Below, piece after piece: positions 55,846 through 64,000 of a stretch of DNA of 64,000 nt. The DNA comes from Amphiduros pacificus (Eukaryota; Annelida; Polychaeta; Phyllodocida; Hesionidae), in contig OX439012.1 of NCBI GenBank assembly GCA_949316495.1, positions 5,025,059 through 5,089,058 of the forward strand. Direction: 5' to 3'. The notes under the pieces were generated by a model. It was given only the letters and a program-made list of their open reading frames with translations. It ran no database searches and was not told the DNA's origin. The position numbers and the translations under genes were made by a program. How positions within the stretch are numbered: position 1 is the first letter of the stretch; each line of letters starts with the position of its first letter.

Positions 55846-58800
55846 CGTCTTATACACGAGTCATCTTATATTTAAGAAAATATGGTACCACTGTTGTCTT
55901 GTCGGGATGGTCACAATCAAGGTCTGAATGTACACTTGACAGTGTTACAATGCAATAAAATATTTTTTGATGTCACCAAACACTCAAGATCAAACTTTTG
56001 ATAACAAGCTGAAAAATACCTTTTAAATAAAAAAAAAAGAAATCACAACTCGGTGTATTACTTCCAAGACAGTGAATACTAGATTTAACATCCTAAACTT
56101 ATCAAAAATCAACTGTTACGAATGTGCATTATGTGTTGTACCTCTCGGTCAAGGTAAATTTCACAATTAATATAAAGGTTACATTGCACAAATAAGTTAT
56201 ATTTTGACTAATTATTTCTCTAGTTTTTTTTAAGATTGTCTGGTGTATGGTATCACCGCAAATTGCATATTCCACGATACCTCGGAAAAATATGTGTTTT
56301 GTTACGGAATTTCTGGTTTAAAACCCCAATAATAAAACTGTCTATGATGCTATGATGGGGTATGTACACAACAGACAAGACATCTCATTTTCAACCAACA
56401 ATTATTTCACTAACAATACTCAACATTGGTCAAATATATTTTTGTACCTATATTGTACGTGTGTAAACTACTATAAAAATAAAATCAATCAATCAATCAT
56501 TATTAGAAATGTAGAATCTTTTATTACAGGGGTTAAAACCAGAAATTCCTTTAAAAAAACACATTTTTTTCTTAGGTATTGTGGAATATCCAGGTTTGCC
56601 ATGATGTCATACACGAGACAATCATAAAAAAAAAATGAATAATAATAAGTCAAAATATACCTTGTTTGTGTAATATATCCTTCATATTAGTTGTTAACTT
56701 TAACTTGAGAAAAAGGTACAGCACACAATGCACATTCACAACAGTCAATTTTTAATAAGTATAGGACATCATAATATTTATTGTTTTGGAAATGGTACAC
56801 TGATTCATGGTTTATTTTTTTATTTATTTTTTGTTATCTAAAAGGTATTACTCAGCTTGTCATCATAAGCAACATCTTAAATGTTTGGTGACATAAAAAA
56901 ATATCTTATTACATTGTAATACTGTCAAGTGTACATTCAGACCTTGATTAGGCCCAACCCAACACTGTAACAGACTTATTTGATGCTCAAGAAGATATTT
57001 ATTTAAAAATTTATGGAATGTCAATTGCAAATCAATTCAAAATAAAAATCAGTTTCCTAAACATTTTAATTTCATTTTTGTTGTGAAAATCAGTGTTGTT
57101 TCTGTGTTAGTTTATGTGTAGAGTACGTACCCCAGGTAATGTATCAATTTTTCAAAACAATAAGAAGTGAAATACTTAGACAGTTGCATATTATAACTTT
57201 TCTTTATCTACAGTTGATAAGCGTTGTGAATCAAGATTCATTTGAAGTTAATTCATTGTCATAATCTTTGCTAGGAGCATTACTGGAAATATCAAATTGT
57301 TATTTCCCCGTCTCAACGTTTTATTTCTATATATTTAAAATTTTGGTTGTCCAAATTTACTTTTAACTATGTTTGAACATTATATACACTGTATTAAATT
57401 ATTTGCTTTATATTTGTCTCATTAATATAACTAATTTGGATAAGATTTCTGAATTATCCAAGATCAGTGTATACAGTTTGTAGAGTATGTACCCCCTGCA
57501 ACACGCGTATGTTAAGCAGCCATAACATTTTAATGGTATGTCCTTGTGCAAAAAAAAATTGGATTTAGGACAAGGAGACCTTGCATTTTAACAAAACATA
57601 AGTTAGAAATGCAGGTCACAAGTTTGATTTTTCATGTTAAGAGACTGCCTCTAGTGACCTTGATTGTGTCCAACCCGTATACATAGGTCATCCTATTTTC
57701 CAGTAAATACAGTGATGTATACCTGCAGGGGAGACCTGAGCATGAGGTCCTCAGCGAAGAAGCAGAGCACCTCCCAGGGCACGTGCAGCTTAATGTAGTA
57801 GATCATCTTCTTGTTGCTCTCCACTGTCTCCTGCAAACACAAACACAAAAGCCAATAGTTATATTTAAAGTCGAATTGATTGGGTTAACAACCTTTTCAG
57901 CACTGCTTAGGCTTTACAAGTTAAGATAGACACCTGTCACTGGGACTCAATGCCCTACTCTTTTTTAAGTGACTGGGGATCTTTCTCTTGCATTAACATA
58001 TAGACAAGGCCTTTGATAACCAGTCATGGAGCACTGGCTGGAATAAGAAACAACTCAGTAGCAGATATCAACAGGACCAAAGTACCTGCCTTACGTTCAA
58101 TAGACGAGTATGGGCCAATACTGATTAGAATTAGCAAAAATACATTAAAACTCTCATTTTACCATTAACATCAAACACAATCATTTTACCATTAATAGCA
58201 AACACAATAAGGAAGAAAACTTGATAGTACAAATATAGGTGTGTTGGTGAAAACTTACTTCCTCCATTTCAAGGCCAGCCTTTTTTAAACTCGTCAAAAA
58301 TTTCTGCCTCCACATTTCATGTTTGTCTTTTGTGGTCATTTTGCTCTTCTCCTTCTTGCCGATCTTCCCTTCTTTCTTCTCTTCAAGTGTCTGCATGTCG
58401 TCCTCGTACACCAAAACAAAATCTATAAAAAAAAACAACATATTTCTTATTAAGAGCCGGATACTTTTTTGCAAATTTCACAATTTCCTTTGTTCTCCAA
58501 TAACAGGTCTTGCACTCAATGTTTTGTAAATGTTGTGTAACCAAAGGCTTTAAAAGAGGAAAATAAAGGCTTTTTAAAGCTAATTAATGGCTATTTAAAC
58601 TCATTTTTCATCAGCAGTTTTAGGCTAACATTTATCAATCAGCATTGAAAACATAGTTCTAATGAGTGAAATAAAGGCTATTAAGAAAAATTAAGGAAAT
58701 AAAGGCTATTAAGAAAAAAATAAGTGACATAAAGGCTTTTAATAAAAAAAAGTGAAATAAAGGCTATTAAGAAAGAAATATGTGAAATAAAGGCTATTAA

Positions 58801-60263
58801 GAAAAAATAAGTGAAATAAAGGCTATTAAAAAATATAAGTGAAATAAAGGCTATTAAGAAACATAGGCATCAGAGATGCATCAACCCTCAGCCCTGGTAA
58901 CTTACTGTACGATATTTGCTCCACACAACATTTGTGAGCAAGATGTCACTGCACCAAGGCAAATTGATGAAGGGGTAAAAAAACATAATAGTGCACATCT
59001 ACTCCCTTTGATAGCTTATGTGTGTATCACGAAGCTGCCATCATTTACTCTAGAAATATCGAGAGGATGGGCCTGTGACCTTGAAAAGTAGGTGAAGGTC
59101 ACTGTCCATCTAACTCATCTGGGGTCTTCACCAGATGCTTATGTGTGTCAAGCCTCATACAACTGCCATCATTTGTTCTTGAATAATCACAATGATGAGG
59201 ATTTCATGTAATTGTTCCTGTGACCTTGAAAAGTAGGAGATGGTCATGTTCCATCTAAAGAAGTCTGAGGTCTTCCCAGATGATTATGTGTGTCAAATCT
59301 CATAAAGCTGCCATCATTTGTTCTTGAGTTATCGCAATGATGGGGATTTCATGGTACAATTGTCCCTGTGACCTTGAAAAGTAGGTGAAGGTCATATTCC
59401 ATCAAAAGAGGTCTGAGGTCTTTCCAGATGCTTCTGTGTGTCAAGTCTCATTAAGCTGCCATCATTCGTTCTCGAGTTATAGCAATGATAGGGATTTCAC
59501 ATAATTGTACTGTGACCTTAAAAAGTAGGTGAAGGTCATGTTCCATACAAAAATGTCTGAGGTCTTCAACAGATGTTTATGTGTGTCAAATCTCATAAAA
59601 CTGCCATCATGTTCTAGAGTTATTGCGATTCTTAGAATTCACATAATTGTCCCTGTGACCTTGAAAAATAGGTCAAGGTCGCCATCCATCGGTCTCGCCT
59701 GAGGTTTTCACCAGATGCTTATGTGTGTAATGTTTCATAAAGCTGCCCTAATTTGTTCTCGAGTTATCACAATGACAAGGATGATTTCACATAATTGTCC
59801 CTGTGACCTTGAAAAGTAGGTGAAGGTCATGTTTCATAGAAAAAATTGTGGTCCAGCCACTTTCGAGTGTTGGCCATTCCAAAAATATTGTGACGGACGC
59901 ACGGACACACGGACACACGGATGGAAAAGTGATTACTATATGCCCTCCCTCGGAGGAGGAGGAGGAGGAGGGCATAATAAAGGCTATTAAGAAAAAAATA
60001 AGGTCTGAAAGGCCCTAAAATGCTATTAAATGATATATAATATATAATACTGTATGATCACTTAGAGGATTTCCAGACCTGCGATAAATATGATATTGGC
60101 ATTTTCCGACACATTTTATGAATGTGTTTTTGGATGCGTAAGATTTGAACCTACCAATTCTCCTTTTGCCATCGCGTAAGAAGCAAGCTTTGTTGGCTGT
60201 ACGGTCATACACGGCAGGACTTGGTTTTTTCATAGCGATTCCTCCATCCTCGTCTCCGGAAGC
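32518..60263 (-). CDS. ANO7: Anoctamin (TMEM16 family), ANO7-like (5' partial)
   Basis: Exons on the minus strand: 60263-60155, 58422-58259, 57830-57723, 55140-55004, 53946-53778, 52092-51927, 51408-51318, 49294-49128, 48578-48496, 48153-48016, 47834-47639, 46806-46695, 46579-46525, 46247-46150, 41581-41454, 41234-41029, 40714-40581, 38147-38057, 36979-36848, possibly 34570-34553, and 32583-32518. They give about 855 codons in one frame; vertebrate ANO7 is about 930. The family comprises ten-helix membrane proteins acting as calcium-gated chloride channels or lipid scramblases. Segments such as [34 protein letters not shown] and [14 protein letters not shown] match ANO7 better than other paralogues, as I remember them. 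The first exon(s), including the start codon, were not found. Introns carry many repeats and transposons. Confidence 0.93.
34553..34570 (-). CDS. ANO7: Candidate 18-nt ANO7 microexon
   Basis: On the minus strand an acceptor 'gattctag' is followed by 18 bases and then the donor AAG|GTAGGT. The 18 bases encode MADMDK. They would insert in frame (phase 0 to phase 0) between TETLMK of exon 36979-36848 and IARREED of the last exon. Without it the neighbouring exons also join in frame, so it could be alternative. It is supported by splice signals and frame only. Confidence 0.45.
34905..35670 (+). repeat. Dispersed repeat copy, family B, longest example
   Basis: Starts near the imperfect palindrome 'aaggccaatggcctt', contains 'accattgctttt' and 'ggcaatggatgttccagact', and ends 'ctgacggacagacagaatga' followed by 'ccagcacagctaaaa'. 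It covers both halves seen separately in other copies. It lies in an ANO7 intron. Confidence 0.65.
36848..38147 (-). CDS. ANO7: ANO7 exons 38147-38057 and 36979-36848: last membrane helix and start of C-terminal tail
   Basis: The first exon encodes [11 protein letters not shown] and the helix [15 protein letters not shown]. The second encodes [20 protein letters not shown] and [18 protein letters not shown]. Both are standard landmarks of the anoctamin C-terminus. The Arg before YKDFRD is completed across the intron that contains the 19-bp donor array. Confidence 0.93.
37425..37700. repeat. Minisatellite, 21-bp unit, about 13 copies
   Basis: Units of 'tttacatctattggccagga' plus a base, with tga/tgg and ctatt/ttatt variants. 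It is in the intron between the last membrane exons of ANO7. The unit does not resemble either flanking splice site. Confidence 0.9.
38618..40580 (-). repeat. ANO7: Minisatellite of 19-bp units, each a copy of the ANO7 5' splice site, about 100 copies
   Basis: On the gene's strand the unit is 'gtatgttaccaccatgcag'. Exon 40714-40581 ends CAACCATGCAG|GTAGGT, and exactly 19 bases on comes CATGCAG|GTATGT, followed by about 100 more units in unbroken 19-base steps. The last 15 exon bases (GTCACAACCATGCAG) are themselves a unit variant. Units differ mainly as tta/ttg/ttac and gcag/gtag. It fills about 2.0 of the 2.4 kb of this intron. Open frames such as repeated [19 protein letters not shown] are artefacts. 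Confidence 0.95.
40581..41581 (-). CDS. ANO7: ANO7 exons 41581-41454, 41234-41029, 40714-40581: calcium-binding helices 7-8 and following loop
   Basis: The first exon ends GLFEEYLEM; the two Glu of EYLE are the helix-7 calcium ligands. The second has [20 protein letters not shown] and [13 protein letters not shown], with Glu and Asp the helix-8 ligands, then [15 protein letters not shown] and LAVISN. The third is [22 protein letters not shown], and ends in the Cys before Arg-Tyr-Lys. Positions match the six-ligand site known from TMEM16A structures. Confidence 0.95.
42412..43250. repeat. Composite of dispersed repeats
   Basis: The segment 42650-42830 is a reverse-strand family B piece (compare 55325-55480). 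The end at 43140-43250 ('ttttggagaag', 'gacagacagacagac', 'gtcagcagagctaaaa') resembles family B 3' ends in forward orientation. The start 'ggttgatcgctctgctgact' and the block around 42890-43050 recur at 62390-63300. Confidence 0.5.
43949..44049. repeat. Left copy of a 100-bp direct repeat flanking a TIR element
   Basis: Matches 44735-44835 at roughly 90 percent, for example 'atatttcggttattttggcc' in both. See the TIR element at 44067-44730. Confidence 0.8.
44067..44730. mobile_element. Non-autonomous TIR element, TTA target duplication, possible Harbinger-type
   Basis: The ends are perfect inverted repeats of about 25 bases beginning 'agccccagtcacacttacac'. TTA stands on both outer sides, as expected for a 3-bp TWA duplication of PIF/Harbinger elements. 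Inside, at 44549-44581, is a perfect 15-bp-arm hairpin 'cacgattgttttgaa' with a CAG loop. No transposase. Short open frames within it are not genes. Confidence 0.8.
44735..44835. repeat. Right copy of the 100-bp direct repeat
   Basis: Begins only a few bases after the TIR element ends and repeats the sequence left of it with about 10 percent divergence. The element therefore sits between two copies of a duplicated host segment. Confidence 0.8.
46150..49294 (-). CDS. ANO7: ANO7 exons 49294-49128, 48578-48496, 48153-48016, 47834-47639, 46806-46695, 46579-46525, 46247-46150: membrane core, helices 2-6
   Basis: In order they encode [20 protein letters not shown] with [51 protein letters not shown]; a hydrophobic exon [18 protein letters not shown] with [40 protein letters not shown] with FVNFYSS and [24 protein letters not shown]; and [15 protein letters not shown] with [16 protein letters not shown]. 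In the last, the Asn and Glu of NNAQE correspond to the helix-6 calcium ligands. All exon phases agree. Confidence 0.95.
49630..49752. repeat. Short minisatellite, 19-bp unit, about 6 copies
   Basis: Unit 'aacacagcccaagccttgt'. The array is cut by the TIR element that follows; one more partial unit resumes at 51188. Confidence 0.88.
49753..51187. mobile_element. 1.4-kb non-autonomous TIR element
   Basis: The ends are perfect 12-bp inverted repeats, 'cagggtggccac'. Subterminal regions on both sides are packed with 'tccctgac' in opposite orientations. The direct repeat 'cttgt' flanks it (49748-49752 and 51188-51192). The CAG start recalls hAT elements, but the apparent 5-bp duplication does not fit the usual 8 bp, so the superfamily is open. 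No transposase was recognised. It inserted inside the 19-bp array. Confidence 0.75.
51318..60263 (-). CDS. ANO7: ANO7 exons 60263-60155, 58422-58259, 57830-57723, 55140-55004, 53946-53778, 52092-51927, 51408-51318: N-terminal cytosolic domain and helix 1
   Basis: They encode [17 protein letters not shown] with [18 protein letters not shown] (the dimerisation-domain signature) with a Lys-rich linker; [34 protein letters not shown] with [35 protein letters not shown] with [40 protein letters not shown] with [12 protein letters not shown]; and [17 protein letters not shown]. All are recognisable anoctamin segments and the phases match. Exon 60263 opens in phase 0 without a start codon, so at least one upstream exon is missing. 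Confidence 0.93.
52404..52457. repeat. (GTTT)n microsatellite
   Basis: About 13 copies of gttt, followed by a short AT-rich stretch with repeated 'acattattaacgttatta'. Confidence 0.95.
53270..53660. repeat. Minisatellite, 58-bp unit, about 6 copies
   Basis: Units contain 'tcccaacccatcccattaaa' and 'ccatcttaccaatcc', almost free of G on the + strand. It is in the ANO7 intron just downstream of exon 53946-53778 and does not resemble that exon's donor. Confidence 0.88.
54181..54905 (-). repeat. ANO7: Minisatellite of 18-bp units resembling the ANO7 5' splice site, about 40 copies
   Basis: On the gene's strand the unit is 'gtaggaccaaactgacag', so every copy presents GACAG|GTAGGA. The exon just upstream (55140-55004) ends CCAAAATAGACAG|GTCAGC, which aligns with CCAAACTGACAG|GTAGGA. 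Between exon and array (54906-55003) are decaying copies such as 'atgaccaaattcagag'. The 228- and 281-codon open frames here follow from the 18-base period. Confidence 0.9.
55325..55650 (+). repeat. Dispersed repeat copy, family B
   Basis: Shares 'gagcagatttaagcag', 'ttggccccaacttgttatct' and 'atagatagaattgttcccct' with the copies at 27870 and 42660. Confidence 0.6.
55811..55844. repeat. Poly-G run of 34 bases
   Basis: An uninterrupted G tract on the + strand (C tract in the ANO7 pre-mRNA). It is a potential quadruplex former and a likely sequencing or assembly weak point. The rest of 55845-57720 shows nothing beyond AT-rich intron. Confidence 0.95.
58665..58860. repeat. Minisatellite, 25-29-bp unit, about 7 copies
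   Basis: Unit 'gtgaaataaaggctattaag' plus an A-run. The same unit resumes at 59976 on the far side of the inserted element. Confidence 0.85.
58861..59975 (-). mobile_element. 1.1-kb element with about 115-bp internal repeats, pearl-like
   Basis: One end reads 'acataggcatcagagatgca' and is the reverse complement of the end at 4255. The middle holds about seven units with 'gtgaccttgaaaagtaggtg', 'cagatgcttatgtgtgtca' and 'gctgccatcatttgttctcg'. The other end is a GA-rich hairpin, 'tatgccctcc' and 'ggagggcata' around a gag repeat. It interrupts the 27-bp array with array units on both sides. Fixed ends around a tandem core recall bivalve pearl elements (Helitron-related); the class is tentative. 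Confidence 0.75.
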
Positions 60264-60829
60264 CTGCTAAGAAAAGAAAAAGACAAACATATTGTATATA
60301 TCTCAAATTATGTTTTGTACGAAAAATAAAATATGCTTTACCCTTACCGACAGGGAGGACTGCAACGTCCACCATCGGCAATGGATGGGAAGGACGTTGA
60401 CGTCCCCTTTGTTCTGGTTTGAAGACGTCATTTGTAACATTCTGAAGGGCTGCAACTTGTTACAATGTAATCATGATAATGAGGTCAGACCGACTGGATC
60501 ATGAACTTTTGACCCCAGCACTTCATTAAGCATATTAAATAACCATGGTAATATGTACGAGTGAAGCATGCCGCCTGCCTCCAAACATCCCAGCAGCAAC
60601 CACAAAAAGACACACAGGCATGCATGGGAAGTATAAAAGGGCCTTGCTTGAAATACACAGTGGGGTTTGTCTCGGAAGGGGGAAGCAATACATTTCAGCA
60701 GGAAGTGACCTGCATTGTGATGGGAGCGAAGTCCAGAGTTGTTATTTGCATCAAAGTAAAAAGGCAACGTGGAAGCTGACTCTATCGTGGTTACTTGGAA
60801 TGAGACGTTTGGCTTATTACAAAACAGAT

Positions 60830-61150
60830 TATTTGTTTGTTTGTTTGGGGTTTTACATCACTTTCAACGTTATTTCAGACATTTCGTGATGAGACCTACT
60901 TATAGCAAATATAGTGCTGCCTCACTGAATTGTCATGTCGCAGGTCCTTGACATGACAACCCACCCGGTCACAGATTTACAAGGACAACGGGTTAACCCT
61001 TTAGGCACGGGCCTCAGCTCATATGGGAAATTGTATCATGAGTTCAATCACGGCACGGCCGGGGTTCGAACCCACGACCTTTGGATCACCACAGAGGAAC
61101 TGGTGCTAATAAGCTGGTGCTCTAACCAACTGCGCCACGGCCCGTGGCCT
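60830..61150 (-). mobile_element. Full-length tRNA-headed SINE
   Basis: Reverse-strand copy of the SINE at 8299 with A box, B box 'gtgggttcgaacc', body and 'aaac' tail. An 11-bp target duplication, 'acaaaacagat', flanks it (60819-60829 and 61151-61161). Confidence 0.95.
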
Positions 61151-61507
61151 ACAAAACAGATAATAGTCAGTGGGGAGACACTGTGAGCTGTTATGCATCA
61201 ATGGTTTAAGTATGGTGAAGTCATATTTTTTTGTTATCAAGTTAATGCATTCAGAGAATTTTCATATGACCTTGAAATGTAGGTCAAGGTCACCAATAAG
61301 AAGACCATCTTTAAATGCAGATGCATCACCCAGCTAAGTTGATAATTATGTCACTTTATATACAAAATCTACTGTATGAGTATTGTTTTTTAAAAAACAA
61401 AGAAATTGCTCCCCCGACAACTTATTGTCTTTTGACATTTCCCCCCATAAAAGCCTGACTTTTTATCTCATTACCAGCAATTGGTATTCAGCAATCTATG
61501 ACTCACA

Positions 61508-61784
61508 AGCAGAATAAATACCATAGCAACATTACCAGACAAGTTGTCCTAAGCAACAGTGTTGCTACGTCATGGTATGTTGTTTACGGAACGTTTGATG
61601 TTCTACCTCATTCGGGTCAGTTTTGAATCTACCTCCTTCAGGGACACAATCAAAATTTTCTTGTCTAGCCTCTGAAGAGTCACCCTGAGCATGCTGAGTG
61701 ATGAAACACGTCAGGCATCTATTTTTGACAGAAATTTTATTAGCCACATTTTTTCTGATCACACCAATAGTCTGTAACACAACA
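61508..61784 (+). mobile_element. Fragment of a second Penelope-like element (3' terminal part only)
   Basis: Aligns along its length with the reverse complement of 17290-17550, including 'accagacaag', 'acggaacgtttgatgttcta' and 'caaaattttcttgtctagcc', and ends at the same terminal 'acaaca'. It lacks any reverse transcriptase. It is more diverged than expected for a recent sister copy, so it represents an older insertion. Confidence 0.88.
61666..61717 (+). ncRNA. Second hammerhead ribozyme, in the Penelope fragment
   Basis: Core CTGAAGA, helix II GTCAC/GTGAT (with one G-U pair) closed by a longer loop, GAAAC, a two-base loop, GTC, then AGGC pairing with the upstream AGCCT. All catalytic positions are kept. 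The helix II loop and strand differ from the copy at 17350 while pairing is preserved. Confidence 0.85.
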
Positions 61785-64000
61785 TACTGTATGACAGTGT
61801 AAATAAAATTGTTTTAACACCATAGTATAACTTATTTTATTAAAGATATCTTTCTTGTTTATTTCTGCAATATGATGTTTGATTTTGATGAGAATTCAGA
61901 ATTGGAGTCCGAGATATTCTATACATCATAAAATATTCTCGTTTCTCATTATAGCAATTTTAGGATTGGTAAAGCAGGCCACATCTATAAGATTTTGGAG
62001 ATCATGGAGATAAGACTGGCAATTAACATGGGTGAAATCTAGCATGTGGGTTACACCCTTTTGTGAGTTGCACTGATAGAACCCAGGGTTTTGAACCAAG
62101 CCTGCAATATTCCAAGGCCTACCGACGGAACCAGTGTTTCTCCACATCGTGACAAGATCCAGCAAATCGTCTTTGCCAGTCTCTTGCAGTACATGATGTA
62201 CCATGTGGTCTGTGCATGAGGCATGTGTTTTGCAGACCGGCATTGCCTCCCAGGCAGAAGCAACATCTGCCAAATTCTGCAACCCTGTTGCTGAACTGTT
62301 AAATTAAGTCTGTGTAAGTCTGAAAATGCCTTTAAATATGTTTTCAACAAAATAGAGATTTGAAGTCTTTTGTAAACATAAACCTATGGGTTGATTGCTC
62401 TGCTGACTAAAAACACATGAACTGTGTAACTTGCAAACTAGACTATGCAGTCCAAATCTATATTAGGACTATCAAGGACATCTCGTTGTGCAGCGGGCGA
62501 ATATTGTCACTATTTTGGAGGGGATTGATCTTATTGATTGACATAAATATAGAACAGGGAAACCCTAAACAACAACCTATATTTCAAGTGACGTATGACT
62601 GGAATTCCGGGCACGGCATACGGGCACCAGCGAGGTGGATTACTGTCCATATATATGGACATGTTATTAGTGTCTACTTGCAAACTTGCTGCGAGCTCTG
62701 CAGGCCAGTTCAATCACTTTTCACCCATTTATTGGATATGCACAGTAATCACACTGGGTGCTTCAGACTTTCATTTTGCTGGTTGCCTACCTTATACTTT
62801 GCTGCTACAAAAGCAAAACTACGATCGGATTCCAGTCAAATCATACCTTGTGACAACTGATTCAAGGTCATATGCGTTGAAATGTCTGATGTTGAAGGTA
62901 AATTTCTGACTTTGGCTGGCTGATCGTCGGGCATATTGTCTGATGTGGGTCAAAATCTTTTGGCGAACACTGACAACACTTTGTGTTTGCCATGCATGCC
63001 CAATATTTAGTTTCTCCAGTTCATCGTTCCTGAGATATAACCTGCACAATAATACAAAGGTCAAGGTCACAGTATCAAAGTAAAAAGGTATATAGTGTTC
63101 GACAGTGTTGATATATAACAGATATGTCCTACTATTTATTCACTTCTAATGGTCGAGATGTGGCATGTACACACATTTTGAATTCAAGTTCAAGGTATCA
63201 AGGTCAAAGGTCACATTACTAAAAAAAAGTATGACAAGGCACAGCTATGACCTAAGAAATTTCTGTATACCAAGTTTCAATTTCCTCTTATAAATATGGT
63301 TGCTGAGATATGCCCCTTACAAAATTTGATGTCAATTGTAATAATTTGAACTGACCATTGTTCCTTTCAACCAAGGGGAGTCAATCTTGCCATGAATTTT
63401 AAGTTAATCTTTATCTGTCATATCAGTTAGCCCATCTTCACAAAACTTTGACGTGCCATATATTGTAATCACTATATCTCAGTTTATTTATACTTGTGAA
63501 AGCCAGCTTCAAAGCCACCATCTCAGTAAATATGGACCTGTGAAAGCCAGCTTCAAAGCCATCATCAAGAAAATATGACAGCTTCAAATATATAATTTTC
63601 AGAGCTACGTATGTGACAGATTGCAATTGTCTGCAAAGTGATATATTGGGAACATAAATTTAGCAAACAAAAAAATGCAATAGATTAAAAATGCAAATGT
63701 ACACATATTTATTGTTAGAATAACCTTATTATATGTGCCCCTGATTTCCTTGCCATGACTGATGGCTGTACACTGTTTATTTGCTGATAGTTAAAATATA
63801 CAAATATGACAATATGACAGTTGTATATTTACATTTTTGATAATATTTAGATATGGTTTGAAAAAAATTGATAAATTCTATCAACATAAGCCATTTTTCT
63901 GGCTTAAATTATATTTTGACAGCTCATCTGACAGGTCTTTCTTTCCACTCCATTATGGTGGAGTGAGTGAGAGGACCTGGTAGAGAGCAGCTATGACTCG
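61785..64000. other. Region upstream of recognised ANO7 exons, no gene assigned
   Basis: Contains a repeat-like block (62385-63325) sharing 'attgctctgctgact' and 'tttctgtataccaagttt' with 42412-43050, and a short 'gaaagccagcttcaaagcca' repeat near 63495-63560. The missing first ANO7 exon(s) could lie here or beyond the window; I could not identify them. Confidence 0.5.

Noticed and set aside
61926-62350. Two overlapping minus-strand frames of 99 and 118 codons
   Set aside because: No recognised domain; the frames overlap each other and lack splice or start support. Considered as the missing ANO7 first exon but no in-phase donor fits.

Overview
The window looks like animal nuclear DNA, most likely from a mollusc or another lophotrochozoan. 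It is intron-rich and AT-rich. It carries tRNA-headed SINEs, a Penelope-like retroelement with a hammerhead ribozyme, several TIR-bearing non-autonomous transposons and an unusual load of minisatellites. It also has fucolectin (FTP) domains of the kind expanded in molluscs. The phylum is inference from this style; no sequence comparison could be run.

Two host genes were assembled by eye from splice sites, reading frame and intron phase. Gene 1 (+ strand, 790-22786) encodes the body of a type I membrane receptor. Its modules are F5/8 type C (discoidin), two FTP/fucolectin domains, a fibronectin type II domain, a group A SRCR domain, an unrecognised domain, a C-type lectin domain, a short stem, a transmembrane helix and a short tail with an NPTY motif. 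The signal peptide exon lies left of the window. The 16 exons stay in frame over 3065 nt and nearly every intron is phase 1. Gene 2 (- strand, 60263 down to 32518) is an anoctamin (TMEM16) of the ANO7 type. Its 20 firm exons plus one candidate 18-nt microexon keep all six calcium-ligand positions. Its first exon(s) were not found. The two genes converge on a 9.7-kb intergenic stretch filled largely by two minisatellites (20-bp and 23-bp units).

Layout: 1-120 SINE remnant; 0.8-7.2 kb discoidin and FTP exons, with a MULE-like MITE and simple repeats in introns; 7.3-12.4 kb a 5-kb 47-bp minisatellite broken by a SINE; 12.5-16 kb FnII, SRCR, unknown and lectin exons; 16-20.6 kb a 42-bp minisatellite split by a Penelope-like element; 21.9-22.8 kb stem, membrane and tail exons; 23-27.8 kb two arrays; 28-32.5 kb AT-rich spacer; 32.5-60.3 kb ANO7 with arrays and transposons in its introns; 60.3-64 kb upstream region with a SINE, a Penelope fragment carrying a second hammerhead, and dispersed repeats.

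The most unusual pattern is that three separate minisatellites (42-bp unit at 16 kb, 19-bp unit at 38.6-40.6 kb, 18-bp unit at 54.2-54.9 kb) each lie just downstream of a coding exon on its own strand. In each, the repeat unit looks like a copy of that exon's 3' end plus its 5' splice site. The result is tandem arrays of tens to about a hundred donor-like sites in introns of two unrelated genes. Most long ORFs in the window are artefacts of these and other arrays.
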